23,499 nucleotides of DNA from a virus. Made by a program: the position numbers and the translations under genes. Shown in pieces: positions 15,141 to 21,101 of this stretch; the stretch's first letter is position 1, and every line of letters starts with the position of its first letter. The DNA lies in the IMG/VR virus record IMGVR_UViG_3300002514_000266, positions 1 through 23,499 of that record, one strand, 5' to 3'. A model generated the notes under the pieces. That model was not told the DNA's origin. It was given only the letters and a program-made list of their open reading frames with translations, and searched no databases.

Positions 15141-15383
15141 ATGACAGATACAAAAAACACATCAATGGCTTTTAGCGATGAGGTAATTGGACAAATTGCA
15201 AAACTAGTCCAACTAGCAATTATTACAGGGACAGATATTGTTGATAATTTAAGGATGATGCGTGTAACTCTTGATGGAGAAACTGATGTTCTTACACTAA
15301 CTGAAGAATATCGTGAAATATCAGAGGCTCAGGTTGAAAAGCTTATGCAAGAAGTAGAGGCACTTCAATCAGAAGAGGTGTAA
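15141..15383 (+). CDS. Small unknown helical protein (80 residues)
   Basis: This 80-residue protein has no assigned function. Residues 11-45 (FSDEVIGQIAKLVQLAIITG, then TDIVDNLRMMRV) form an amphipathic helical region. The second half is acidic, with a predicted helix in EAQVEKLMQEVEAL. I chose ATG 15141 because AAAGGAAAAAAA is immediately upstream; the frame extends to a GTG at 15108 without a ribosome site. The gene is first in a run of nucleotide-metabolism genes and ends 3 nt before the dUTPase-like gene, so the two are probably translated together. It could be an accessory or regulatory subunit. Confidence 0.75.
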   Translation: MTDTKNTSMAFSDEVIGQIAKLVQLAIITGTDIVDNLRMMRVTLDGETDVLTLTEEYREISEAQVEKLMQEVEALQSEEV

Positions 15384-15386
15384 GCT

Positions 15387-15758
15387 ATGGAAGATAGACT
15401 CTTAGAAATATTTAGGAGAAGAGAATCTTTTATGAAGAGCCTTGGTGATTCTTCCGGAGAATCTATGAACTGGCCACTTGATTTATCAAAAAAAGAAAAT
15501 CAGCAACATGTCAGGGATATGGCACTAAGAGGTGTCGAAGAGATGTTTGAAGCACTTCAGCATTTAAAAAACTGGAAACCTCATCGGAAAACAGAAATAA
15601 CTGAATTTGATAGAGAAGAATTTCTTGAAGAGATTGTAGATGCATTTAATTATTTTCTATCGATTCTTGTCCTTACAGGATTTGATGATAATGATTTAAT
15701 TGATGCATACAGAAGAAAAGACAAGATTATAAATGAAAGATTGAGGACTGGATATTGA
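15387..15758 (+). CDS. All-alpha NTP pyrophosphatase (dimeric dUTPase/MazG-like)
   Basis: This 123-residue protein shows the all-alpha NTP pyrophosphohydrolase pattern: RGVEEMFEALQHLKNWK with acidic residues E51, E52 and E55, then EEFLEEIVDAFNYFLSIL with E82-x-x-D85, and a closing helix DAYRRKDKIINERL. The ALQHLKNWKPHRKTE segment resembles dimeric dUTPases, in which such residues form the uracil/phosphate pocket. It would hydrolyse dUTP or another non-canonical dNTP to the monophosphate, feeding thymidylate synthesis. Its stop overlaps the TTG start of the next gene (TTGA), and that gene begins with a second domain of the same fold. Confidence 0.78.
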   Translation: MEDRLLEIFRRRESFMKSLGDSSGESMNWPLDLSKKENQQHVRDMALRGVEEMFEALQHLKNWKPHRKTEITEFDREEFLEEIVDAFNYFLSILVLTGFDDNDLIDAYRRKDKIINERLRTGY

Positions 15759-16666
15759 AAGTTAAAAAGCTATTTGAAGATCAGAATTATTTTTCAAAGA
15801 TGATAGGTACTGTGTGTAACACATCAGAAGATCTTGATAACTTTACAAAAACCCTATCTCTTGCACTTCATAAAGAAGTAAGTGATCTTGTATCTGCTAC
15901 TAACTATAGATCTCACACTGATGATAGTATGGTTCCAGATGCAGACAAGATACTTTTTGAATCAGTAGATGTAATTAGATATGCAGTAGCTATAATGAAT
16001 GCGTGGAGCATAACTCCTGAAAAATTTCAAAAAGCATGGATACTAAAGGACAAGTATCTTTCACTTTCAAGAAAGATTGAAGGAAATACTTGGAAAGGGG
16101 AAAAAGTTGCAATTGTTGATATGGACGATGTTCTTTGTGAGTTTAGAGTAGGATTTTCAAATTGGCTAAATAAAAACTACAGCGTTATAACTGATGTAGA
16201 ATCAAAAGAGTATTATTTTATTAATGCTCTTGAAAAAGCAGGTATAAACCCAGAGGGAATATTTTTAAAATTTGTATCTGAAGATGGATTCTCATCTTTA
16301 AAGCCAGCATCCGGTGCAATAGATTTTATTAAATCTCTTCAGGAGAAAGGTTATTTTATTCATATATTGACTGCAAGGCCAGGAGATAATCTAAGATGTC
16401 TTTATAATACACTTGACTGGCTTGACTCAAACAATGTCTGCTTTGACAAGGTTAGCTTCTCATCAGAAAAACTGAGATGGTGCATGCAATCAGAATACTG
16501 GTCATCAGGTGCAATAGAGTTTGCAATAGATGATTCACCTAAACATGCAGCAGAATATGCAAAACATGATATAAGAGTTCTTTTGCCAAGAAAGACTTAT
16601 AATACAGAGGTTCAAAGTCTTTCAAATGTAATTGTCTATGATTCTTTCCTAGATATTGATATTTAA
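15755..16666 (+). CDS. MazG-like pyrophosphatase fused to HAD-type 5'-nucleotidase
   Basis: This 303-residue protein appears to be a two-domain fusion. Residues about 10-108 resemble the all-alpha NTP pyrophosphatase fold: LALHKEVSDLVSATNYRSH (E41, D44) and FESVDVIRYAVAIMNAW (E69, D72). Residues about 117-303 are a HAD phosphatase with VDMDDVLCEF (nucleophile D122, D124), ILTARPGD and FAIDDSPKHAAEYA, like the 5'(3')-deoxyribonucleotidase (NT5C) group. In sequence the domains could take a dNTP to dNMP and then to deoxynucleoside. The start is TTG 15755, overlapping the previous stop, with GAGG 10 nt upstream; ATG 15800 is an alternative but would cut into the first domain. Confidence 0.8.
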   Translation: MKVKKLFEDQNYFSKMIGTVCNTSEDLDNFTKTLSLALHKEVSDLVSATNYRSHTDDSMVPDADKILFESVDVIRYAVAIMNAWSITPEKFQKAWILKDKYLSLSRKIEGNTWKGEKVAIVDMDDVLCEFRVGFSNWLNKNYSVITDVESKEYYFINALEKAGINPEGIFLKFVSEDGFSSLKPASGAIDFIKSLQEKGYFIHILTARPGDNLRCLYNTLDWLDSNNVCFDKVSFSSEKLRWCMQSEYWSSGAIEFAIDDSPKHAAEYAKHDIRVLLPRKTYNTEVQSLSNVIVYDSFLDIDI

Positions 16667-16693
16667 TTTATCCAATGATTAAGAATTTTCTGC

Positions 16694-16729
16694 AGCAGTT
16701 GAATAATTAAACATGTTAACTGCTATAAT
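16694..16729 (+). promoter_or_regulatory. Promoter with embedded 7-bp inverted repeat before 16766
   Basis: TTGAAT (16699-16704) and TATAAT (16724-16729) are 19 nt apart, and the -10 is extended (TGCTATAAT). An inverted repeat AGCAGTT (16694-16700) and AACTGCT (16718-16724) covers both boxes, as an operator would. The leader is about 30 nt and ends in ATAGAGGAAAAG before the ATG. Confidence 0.45.
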
Positions 16730-16765
16730 TGTAGAAATAAATTTATTAACGAAATAGAGGAAAAG

Positions 16766-17698
16766 ATGAAGCTAACTCAAAAATCTTTAAAGAAAATTAT
16801 TCTTAGCGAGCTTAGAAGGTCCATATCAGAACAAGCACGAGATGCGGGTGACGTCCCCGGGGGCCAGGCACCAGCACGAGGCACCCAAGCCTATGCTGAC
16901 AGCCAGAGAGAAATATGGGGTGTCTCTGATGAAGATCTCGAAAGAGAGCGCATCCAGAAACAGGCAGACGAGCGAGGAATATCTTTTGAAGAAATGGAGG
17001 CTATTCTTGCTCATATGGATTCCCCAGAGTACCGCAGAGAACAATACCTAAGACAGCAAGAACAGGCACGTGCCCATGCACGGGATGAAGGAAACTGGCC
17101 TGAGCCAAGGACTGGCAATATGTATGAAATCATTGGTGATCCACACAGCGTTGATATTCAAAACGGATTGAAGTGGTTGTGGCTTGGTGCAGTCCGGGAC
17201 TCTAAGGTTTTGGAAGGTGTTGCTAAACAGTTCACCCCTAGAGTTCCAGCTGAGGGTGAGTACTTGGCAGGTTTTTCTTCTCCGATGTGGGCATTGGTTG
17301 ATCACAGGGACGAAAATGGTGTATATACACAGCTTGTCACTCAGCCCGTGGGTGAGAGGCGAAGAGGCGCAGAGATATGCAGAATCACCGTCGAATACAT
17401 TATGAAAGTATCGGGCGATCAAGTAGATTGTGAAATGGCATGGAACAGTGATATGGTTAGACCAGGTAGCCAGCTTGCGCGAATGATGGACGCAGCAGTT
17501 CAGGCAGTAAATGGTTCATCAGCTTCTTTCCCTGCATCGCTAAAATTCTTTCCTGATGGACGAACTGAGGGAGCAAACGCAGAAGTTCCAGCCTCAGAAG
17601 ACGAAGTACCGGTTGCAATTCTTGAATTCACAGGAGGCGAGGTTGTGGCGCTGGTCAACATGGACTTCGGTTTTCGCGTTAGCCCATATGCTCGATAA
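16766..17698 (+). CDS. Unknown protein with N-terminal tag, GC-richer than its neighbours
   Basis: I do not recognise this 310-residue protein. It opens with MKLTQKSLKKIILSELRRSI, the same pattern as the SleB-like and the minus-strand metallopeptidase genes, followed by ISEQ. Residues about 25-110 are charged and low-complexity (Arg/Glu/Gln/Ala, probably disordered or coiled). From about 115 on there is a compact-looking domain rich in aromatics and beta-prone segments (NGLKWLWLGAVRDSKVLEGV, EICRITVEYIMKVSGDQVDC). Base composition is clearly higher in GC than in adjacent genes (a 60-base stretch near 16861 is about 60 percent GC), with more CGA/CGC codons. This suggests recent acquisition. 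It has its own promoter-like region. The tag suggests a virion cargo protein. Confidence 0.75.
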   Translation: MKLTQKSLKKIILSELRRSISEQARDAGDVPGGQAPARGTQAYADSQREIWGVSDEDLERERIQKQADERGISFEEMEAILAHMDSPEYRREQYLRQQEQARAHARDEGNWPEPRTGNMYEIIGDPHSVDIQNGLKWLWLGAVRDSKVLEGVAKQFTPRVPAEGEYLAGFSSPMWALVDHRDENGVYTQLVTQPVGERRRGAEICRITVEYIMKVSGDQVDCEMAWNSDMVRPGSQLARMMDAAVQAVNGSSASFPASLKFFPDGRTEGANAEVPASEDEVPVAILEFTGGEVVALVNMDFGFRVSPYAR

Positions 17699-17784
17699 TA
17701 GACTGACAAATTATGAACACTTCGCATTGTTTTTTTCATAGTTGAGTTTTTTTATATTGTAAACTTTAATTTCTTGCTGTATTG

Positions 17785-17792
17785 TATAAATG
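17785..17792 (+). promoter_or_regulatory. TATAAATG box before the secreted-protein gene
   Basis: The 112-nt gap 17699-17810 is T-rich and has no clear terminator. TATAAATG at 17785-17792 could serve as a -10 or a T4-late-like box, with TTGCTG at 17774-17779 upstream. The same octamer stands before 12952. Confidence 0.25.
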
Positions 17793-17810
17793 TAAAGCAC
17801 AGGAGGAAAT

Positions 17811-18239
17811 ATGTTTCGTTTTACCCTACTCACGCCCCTACTTTTTTCACTCTCAGCATACGGAGATATTCCACCAGATAATATTCGCATTGAATCTACT
17901 CTGGTTGGAAATGCTCCTATAGAGATTCCTGAGAGTGATTGCTCTTCTCCCATTTCAAACTCTATTGTTAAGTTTTTAGATACGGGATCAATGTGCATTG
18001 AAGGTGTTCGTGCCCATATTGATGGAAGAGGTTGTAATACAATTTTCTGGGAAAGGGGTTCTGATAATGAATATATCTTCTTTTGCAAGACAAGAGATAC
18101 ATGTGATATTACTCATGTAGGAAGATTTATTGCATACCCGACTTCACTTCCCGCACCTGAGATTTATTCTAGAAATCCTGCTATTTGCGAAGATTCAAAT
18201 TATATTATTTTTCATGAACAAAATAATGTTAGTGAATAA
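17811..18239 (+). CDS. Small secreted Cys-rich protein of unknown function
   Basis: This 142-residue protein starts with a clear signal peptide: MFRFTLLTPLLFSLSAYG has a positive residue, a hydrophobic core and small residues near a likely cleavage after residue 18. The mature part has six cysteines (ESDCSS, GSMCIEG, GRGCNTI, FFCKTRDTCDI, PAICEDS), an even number consistent with disulfide bonds outside the cytoplasm. It has a perfect AGGAGG ribosome site (17801-17806), the strongest in the window, so high expression is likely. A lipobox is absent. I recognise no family. Export to the periplasm fits a superinfection-exclusion, envelope-modifying or spanin-like role, but this is only inference. 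Confidence 0.72.
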   Translation: MFRFTLLTPLLFSLSAYGDIPPDNIRIESTLVGNAPIEIPESDCSSPISNSIVKFLDTGSMCIEGVRAHIDGRGCNTIFWERGSDNEYIFFCKTRDTCDITHVGRFIAYPTSLPAPEIYSRNPAICEDSNYIIFHEQNNVSE

Positions 18240-18269
18240 AATTAACTAGCGTTAAATATAGGAATACAG

Positions 18270-19256
18270 ATGCCAAAAAATAAAAACTTAGAACCAGTTA
18301 CTTTTCCAATGAAGATTAGATTTGACGAGGATCCGAGCACTGAGTTTAAGAATGATCTTGAATCAATTAATATTTCACTACTAGACCATCCCGACCCGCT
18401 TAGGGCAAGAAGGATGGTGTACCAATTTATTAATGCAACATGGGAAGATGAGCCCGGTCTTCACAATCCAGACGATGTAGATGACTGGAAGCTTTTTCAA
18501 GCACTAGAAGCTGCGCTTCAGTTCAAAGCTTTGCCTACAGTCTTGGAGACGCTTGATTTTACATTTAGAATTGAAGGAATCGATGTCCAGACAGTTACAC
18601 ATTTAATTCGGCATAGAACAGGATCTTTCTCTGCTCAGTGTACAGGAGACAGGTGGCAATCTCATGCAAATGCATTAGTTCCCGGTCCCATTCAGAATAG
18701 TCCTGAGATTTATGAAAGATGGAAAAGTCTAGTTGTTGAGTCAAAGAAGCTTTATTGTGACATGATTGATACAAGGAAGATTTCGATTATGGATGCACGA
18801 ACAATTCTTCCAAAGTGTCTCGAGACACATTATTACGCACGCTTTAATATGAAAGATCTTCTAAACTTTATTAGACAAAGAATGGATAAGCAAATTCAGC
18901 CAACAACTGACAATATTATTGCATATCAGATGTACTTAGCCGTTGCAAGAATATTTCCAGAAGTTACAACAGTCGTGAATATGCACTCACCTTCGAGACA
19001 TTATGTTGCTACTGCAAGAACCGGAAAGGCAACAAATCTTTATTTTCCAGATAAAGATTCTGATTCGTTTGACTGGCACCCTAATGACTTTATCTACTCA
19101 GCATATCGCGATGAAGTAAATGGTACAGACCCAGATCTCGGCGGAAGAGAAAACTTTAAATTTTCAGAATTGGCATCAATGTACGATAGACAGGTCAATG
19201 ACCTTGTAGAAAAGTACAATGAGTGGAAAGAAACTGTCGGATTTGAATCACCATAG
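18270..19256 (+). CDS. thyX: ThyX-like flavin-dependent thymidylate synthase, divergent signature
   Basis: This 328-residue protein resembles ThyX, which methylates dUMP to dTMP with FAD and methylene-tetrahydrofolate. It keeps IEGIDVQTVTHLIRHR (R114, H115, R116), the DARTILP block and a FNMKDLLNFIRQR helix like the family N-x-R-x-L-x-x-F-x-x-x-R. However, the signature RHR-x7-S reads RHRTGSFSAQC (C124 replaces S; the usual N-E pair is S-A), and the AQ-x-E-I block reads KQIQPTTDNI. It is longer than typical ThyX (220-260) because of added N- and C-terminal segments. It may be an active phage variant with altered nucleotide contacts or an enzyme with a different uracil modification. The dUTPase-like gene nearby would supply dUMP. 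Confidence 0.75.
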   Translation: MPKNKNLEPVTFPMKIRFDEDPSTEFKNDLESINISLLDHPDPLRARRMVYQFINATWEDEPGLHNPDDVDDWKLFQALEAALQFKALPTVLETLDFTFRIEGIDVQTVTHLIRHRTGSFSAQCTGDRWQSHANALVPGPIQNSPEIYERWKSLVVESKKLYCDMIDTRKISIMDARTILPKCLETHYYARFNMKDLLNFIRQRMDKQIQPTTDNIIAYQMYLAVARIFPEVTTVVNMHSPSRHYVATARTGKATNLYFPDKDSDSFDWHPNDFIYSAYRDEVNGTDPDLGGRENFKFSELASMYDRQVNDLVEKYNEWKETVGFESP

Positions 19257-19264
19257 GCGAAAAA

Positions 19265-19681
19265 ATGTCTTTTTCAGATTCATTTAGCATGATTGAATCA
19301 TGGCTTTTTGAAAAGGATTATGAAGTCTTGTACGAGACTGATGGTCAAGATGCTGTTTATTTTGGCTGTAAGCAAATTATTCTTAACAGTAGAAACCATA
19401 TTGAAAAGAGACTATATATACTTTTGCACGAATGTGGTCACATACTAATAAATAGCAACTCTTTCGACAGGGTATTTTCCCTTAGCAGCGAAACAGAAGC
19501 TATAATGGGCGGTAGAAAAGTTTCTAGAAAAAGAAGAGTTGCAAAGCTAACAGAGGAAATTGAAGCCTGGAAACGAGGTGAGAATCTTGCAAGAAGGCTT
19601 GGGATAGAAATAAATGAAGAAAAGTTTGATAGAATACGTGCGAATGCTATTATGAGCTATATCGAATGGGCAAGAGATTAG
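19265..19681 (+). CDS. ImmA/IrrE-like metallopeptidase
   Basis: This 138-residue protein contains LYILLHECGHILINS with the zinc motif HECGH (H55, E56, H59), typical of the ImmA/IrrE family. IrrE-like proteins cleave or sense regulators; ImmA cleaves a mobile-element repressor. A downstream acidic ligand may lie in TEEIEAWKRGENLARRLGI. No fused helix-turn-helix is present, so it is a stand-alone peptidase. It starts 8 nt after the ThyX-like gene and its stop overlaps, by 3 nt, the stop of a minus-strand metallopeptidase. Its target could be a host or phage repressor, but nothing in the window identifies it. Confidence 0.75.
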   Translation: MSFSDSFSMIESWLFEKDYEVLYETDGQDAVYFGCKQIILNSRNHIEKRLYILLHECGHILINSNSFDRVFSLSSETEAIMGGRKVSRKRRVAKLTEEIEAWKRGENLARRLGIEINEEKFDRIRANAIMSYIEWARD

Positions 19682-20490
19682 CTCACTGAATGTTTAATAT
19701 TTGTGTAGAGCTTAGTTAGAAATTTCTCTAGAGATTTTCTATCATTCTTTAATGTTTCTTTATATCTGGAAACTATTCCAGCAAGATCAGAGTCTTGCCT
19801 TTTGATAAGTGAAAGCGCTTCTTCTTGCGTGTATTTATCTAAAAGCTGCTCAGATGCTTCATATGCAAATGCATCAATTTCATTATGAAGGCTAAGGTAG
19901 TCTTCCTGCGTTCCGCCTTTTGACAACTGCTTGGGATCGTTCTGTAGTTCTTCCCATGCCTCTTCTTCACTAATCCCTTTGCTTTCTGCCTGTTTCTTAA
20001 GTTGATTATAGTGAACTAGTTCATGGTTGATAGTTCGTGATATTATCTTTGATAGCTCTGTAGAGTCTAAGTCATCCATATCATACTCATCAGAGTAGGG
20101 TCTAAACTCAAGCCATATAATGTGTTTCCCATTTTCAGGACCTCTGTATTGACCTCTCATCATCCAGTTGCTAGGATATCCTCCATATTCATCTCCCGGT
20201 CCTAAAGTATATAGCTCATTATCTGTAACACTGAGGAAAAAATATAGATCTGTACCAAGATCACTAGCAGATGTATTTAGTGCATCCATAAGAGTTTCAA
20301 TTGCAGGAGTTGACCAGGTCGACTCATCAACAAGATCTACATCATTTTCATTGTGAGCCATTTCCCAAAACTTAGAATCGACAATTCCTTGAAAAATAGC
20401 TGATGTCAATTCTTTATCAGGTGCTGTTGATTCACACAGCAAGATCTCTTCCTTGATGATCTGTCTTAATTGCCTGCGTGTGATTTTCAT
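19678..20490 (-). CDS. Zinc metallopeptidase-like protein with N-terminal tag
   Basis: This 270-residue protein begins with the tag MKITRRQLRQIIKEEILLCE, followed by S. LLCES fits the [L/I]-x-E-[A/G/S] cleavage pattern of T4-type head proteases. The zinc motif is SRTINHELVHYNQL (H156, E157, H160), with a probable third ligand in LHNEIDAFAYEA, as in gluzincin-type enzymes. The N-terminal half before the motif is acidic and unrecognised. The gene is on the minus strand, convergent with another HExxH gene and divergent from the deoxyribosyltransferase-like gene. Packaged in the virion, it could act on host proteins after injection; this is inference from the tag. Function beyond a probable peptidase is unknown. 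Confidence 0.72.
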   Translation of the reverse strand: MKITRRQLRQIIKEEILLCESTAPDKELTSAIFQGIVDSKFWEMAHNENDVDLVDESTWSTPAIETLMDALNTSASDLGTDLYFFLSVTDNELYTLGPGDEYGGYPSNWMMRGQYRGPENGKHIIWLEFRPYSDEYDMDDLDSTELSKIISRTINHELVHYNQLKKQAESKGISEEEAWEELQNDPKQLSKGGTQEDYLSLHNEIDAFAYEASEQLLDKYTQEEALSLIKRQDSDLAGIVSRYKETLKNDRKSLEKFLTKLYTNIKHSVS

Positions 20491-20548
20491 GTTTAAACCC
20501 TGTTAGATAATAATTATTTCACTTTTTCTAATTTATTTTAAAAACTAC

Positions 20549-20576
20549 TTGCGACAAAGTTATAATCATCTATACT
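20549..20576 (+). promoter_or_regulatory. Candidate promoter for the deoxyribosyltransferase-like gene
   Basis: In the divergent gap 20491-20596, TTGCGA (20549-20554) and TATACT (20571-20576) are 16 nt apart. A second TATAAT lies at 20561-20566. ACAAGGAGAA forms the ribosome site 7-12 nt before the ATG. Confidence 0.4.
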
Positions 20577-20596
20577 ATAAACAAGGAGAAATAGTA

Positions 20597-21037
20597 ATGA
20601 AAGCGTATCTTGCAAGTTCATGGTTTAACCCTGTTGCAAATCAAGAGGTTGATGATATTATCTCATCACTTGAGAACAATAACTTTGAGGTATTTTCACC
20701 TCGTGATTTTTTTGTTTGTCCGCCAACTGCTGACCTGGCAACACAAAAGTCAACCTATGAGGGAAATCTTGAACATCTTCACAAGTGTGATTTTATGGTT
20801 TGTAATACTCATGGAAAAGATATGGGTTCAATTTTTGAAGCTGGATATTTTAAAGCACTTGAAAAGCCTATCGTTTATTTCTGCGCTGGGCTGCCCGCAG
20901 GGGCGGCATTCAACTTAATGTTGGCACAGAGCGGAGTAAAAGTATGCACATCTATTGATGAGCTTAATGACTACATGGCACGCTGTAACTCAGAGGGTAA
21001 GCTTCTTTTCGAGCCATACTATGGAAATATTGAGTAG
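20597..21037 (+). CDS. Nucleoside 2-deoxyribosyltransferase-like protein
   Basis: This 146-residue protein matches the nucleoside 2-deoxyribosyltransferase family in fold motifs: MKAYLASSWFNP at the start, CDFMVC (D65), and KDMGSIFEAGYFKALEKPIV with the catalytic glutamate E81. The family transfers deoxyribose between bases or hydrolyses nucleosides or dNMPs. I chose ATG 20597 because AAGGAGAA is upstream and the family starts there; the in-frame TTG at 20549 lies in the promoter. With the dUTPase-like, HAD-nucleotidase and ThyX-like proteins it could salvage bases or remove modified nucleotides. It is first in an operon-like pair with the polymerase gene. Confidence 0.82.
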   Translation: MKAYLASSWFNPVANQEVDDIISSLENNNFEVFSPRDFFVCPPTADLATQKSTYEGNLEHLHKCDFMVCNTHGKDMGSIFEAGYFKALEKPIVYFCAGLPAGAAFNLMLAQSGVKVCTSIDELNDYMARCNSEGKLLFEPYYGNIE

Positions 21038-21070
21038 AATTTAATAACATCGTTGCGTGTAAATTTGGCT

Positions 21071-21090
21071 AATTTATTTTATAATAAATT
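21071..21090. other. AT hairpin just upstream of the polymerase start
   Basis: AATTTATT (21071-21078) and AATAAATT (21083-21090) pair over a TTAT loop, ending next to the GAGGAAT ribosome site. It overlaps a TATAAT (21080-21085). It may be a promoter element or may limit translation of the polymerase. Confidence 0.3.
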
Positions 21091-21101
21091 GAGGAATATA
21101 A

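Noticed and set aside
17048-17422. 124-codon minus-strand open frame
   Set aside because: It is antisense to the GC-richer gene at 16766, where higher GC lengthens chance frames.
17707-17735. TATGAA...TTCATA with T-runs as a terminator after 17698
   Set aside because: The stem is only six AT-rich pairs with a long loop; not better than chance in this T-rich gap.
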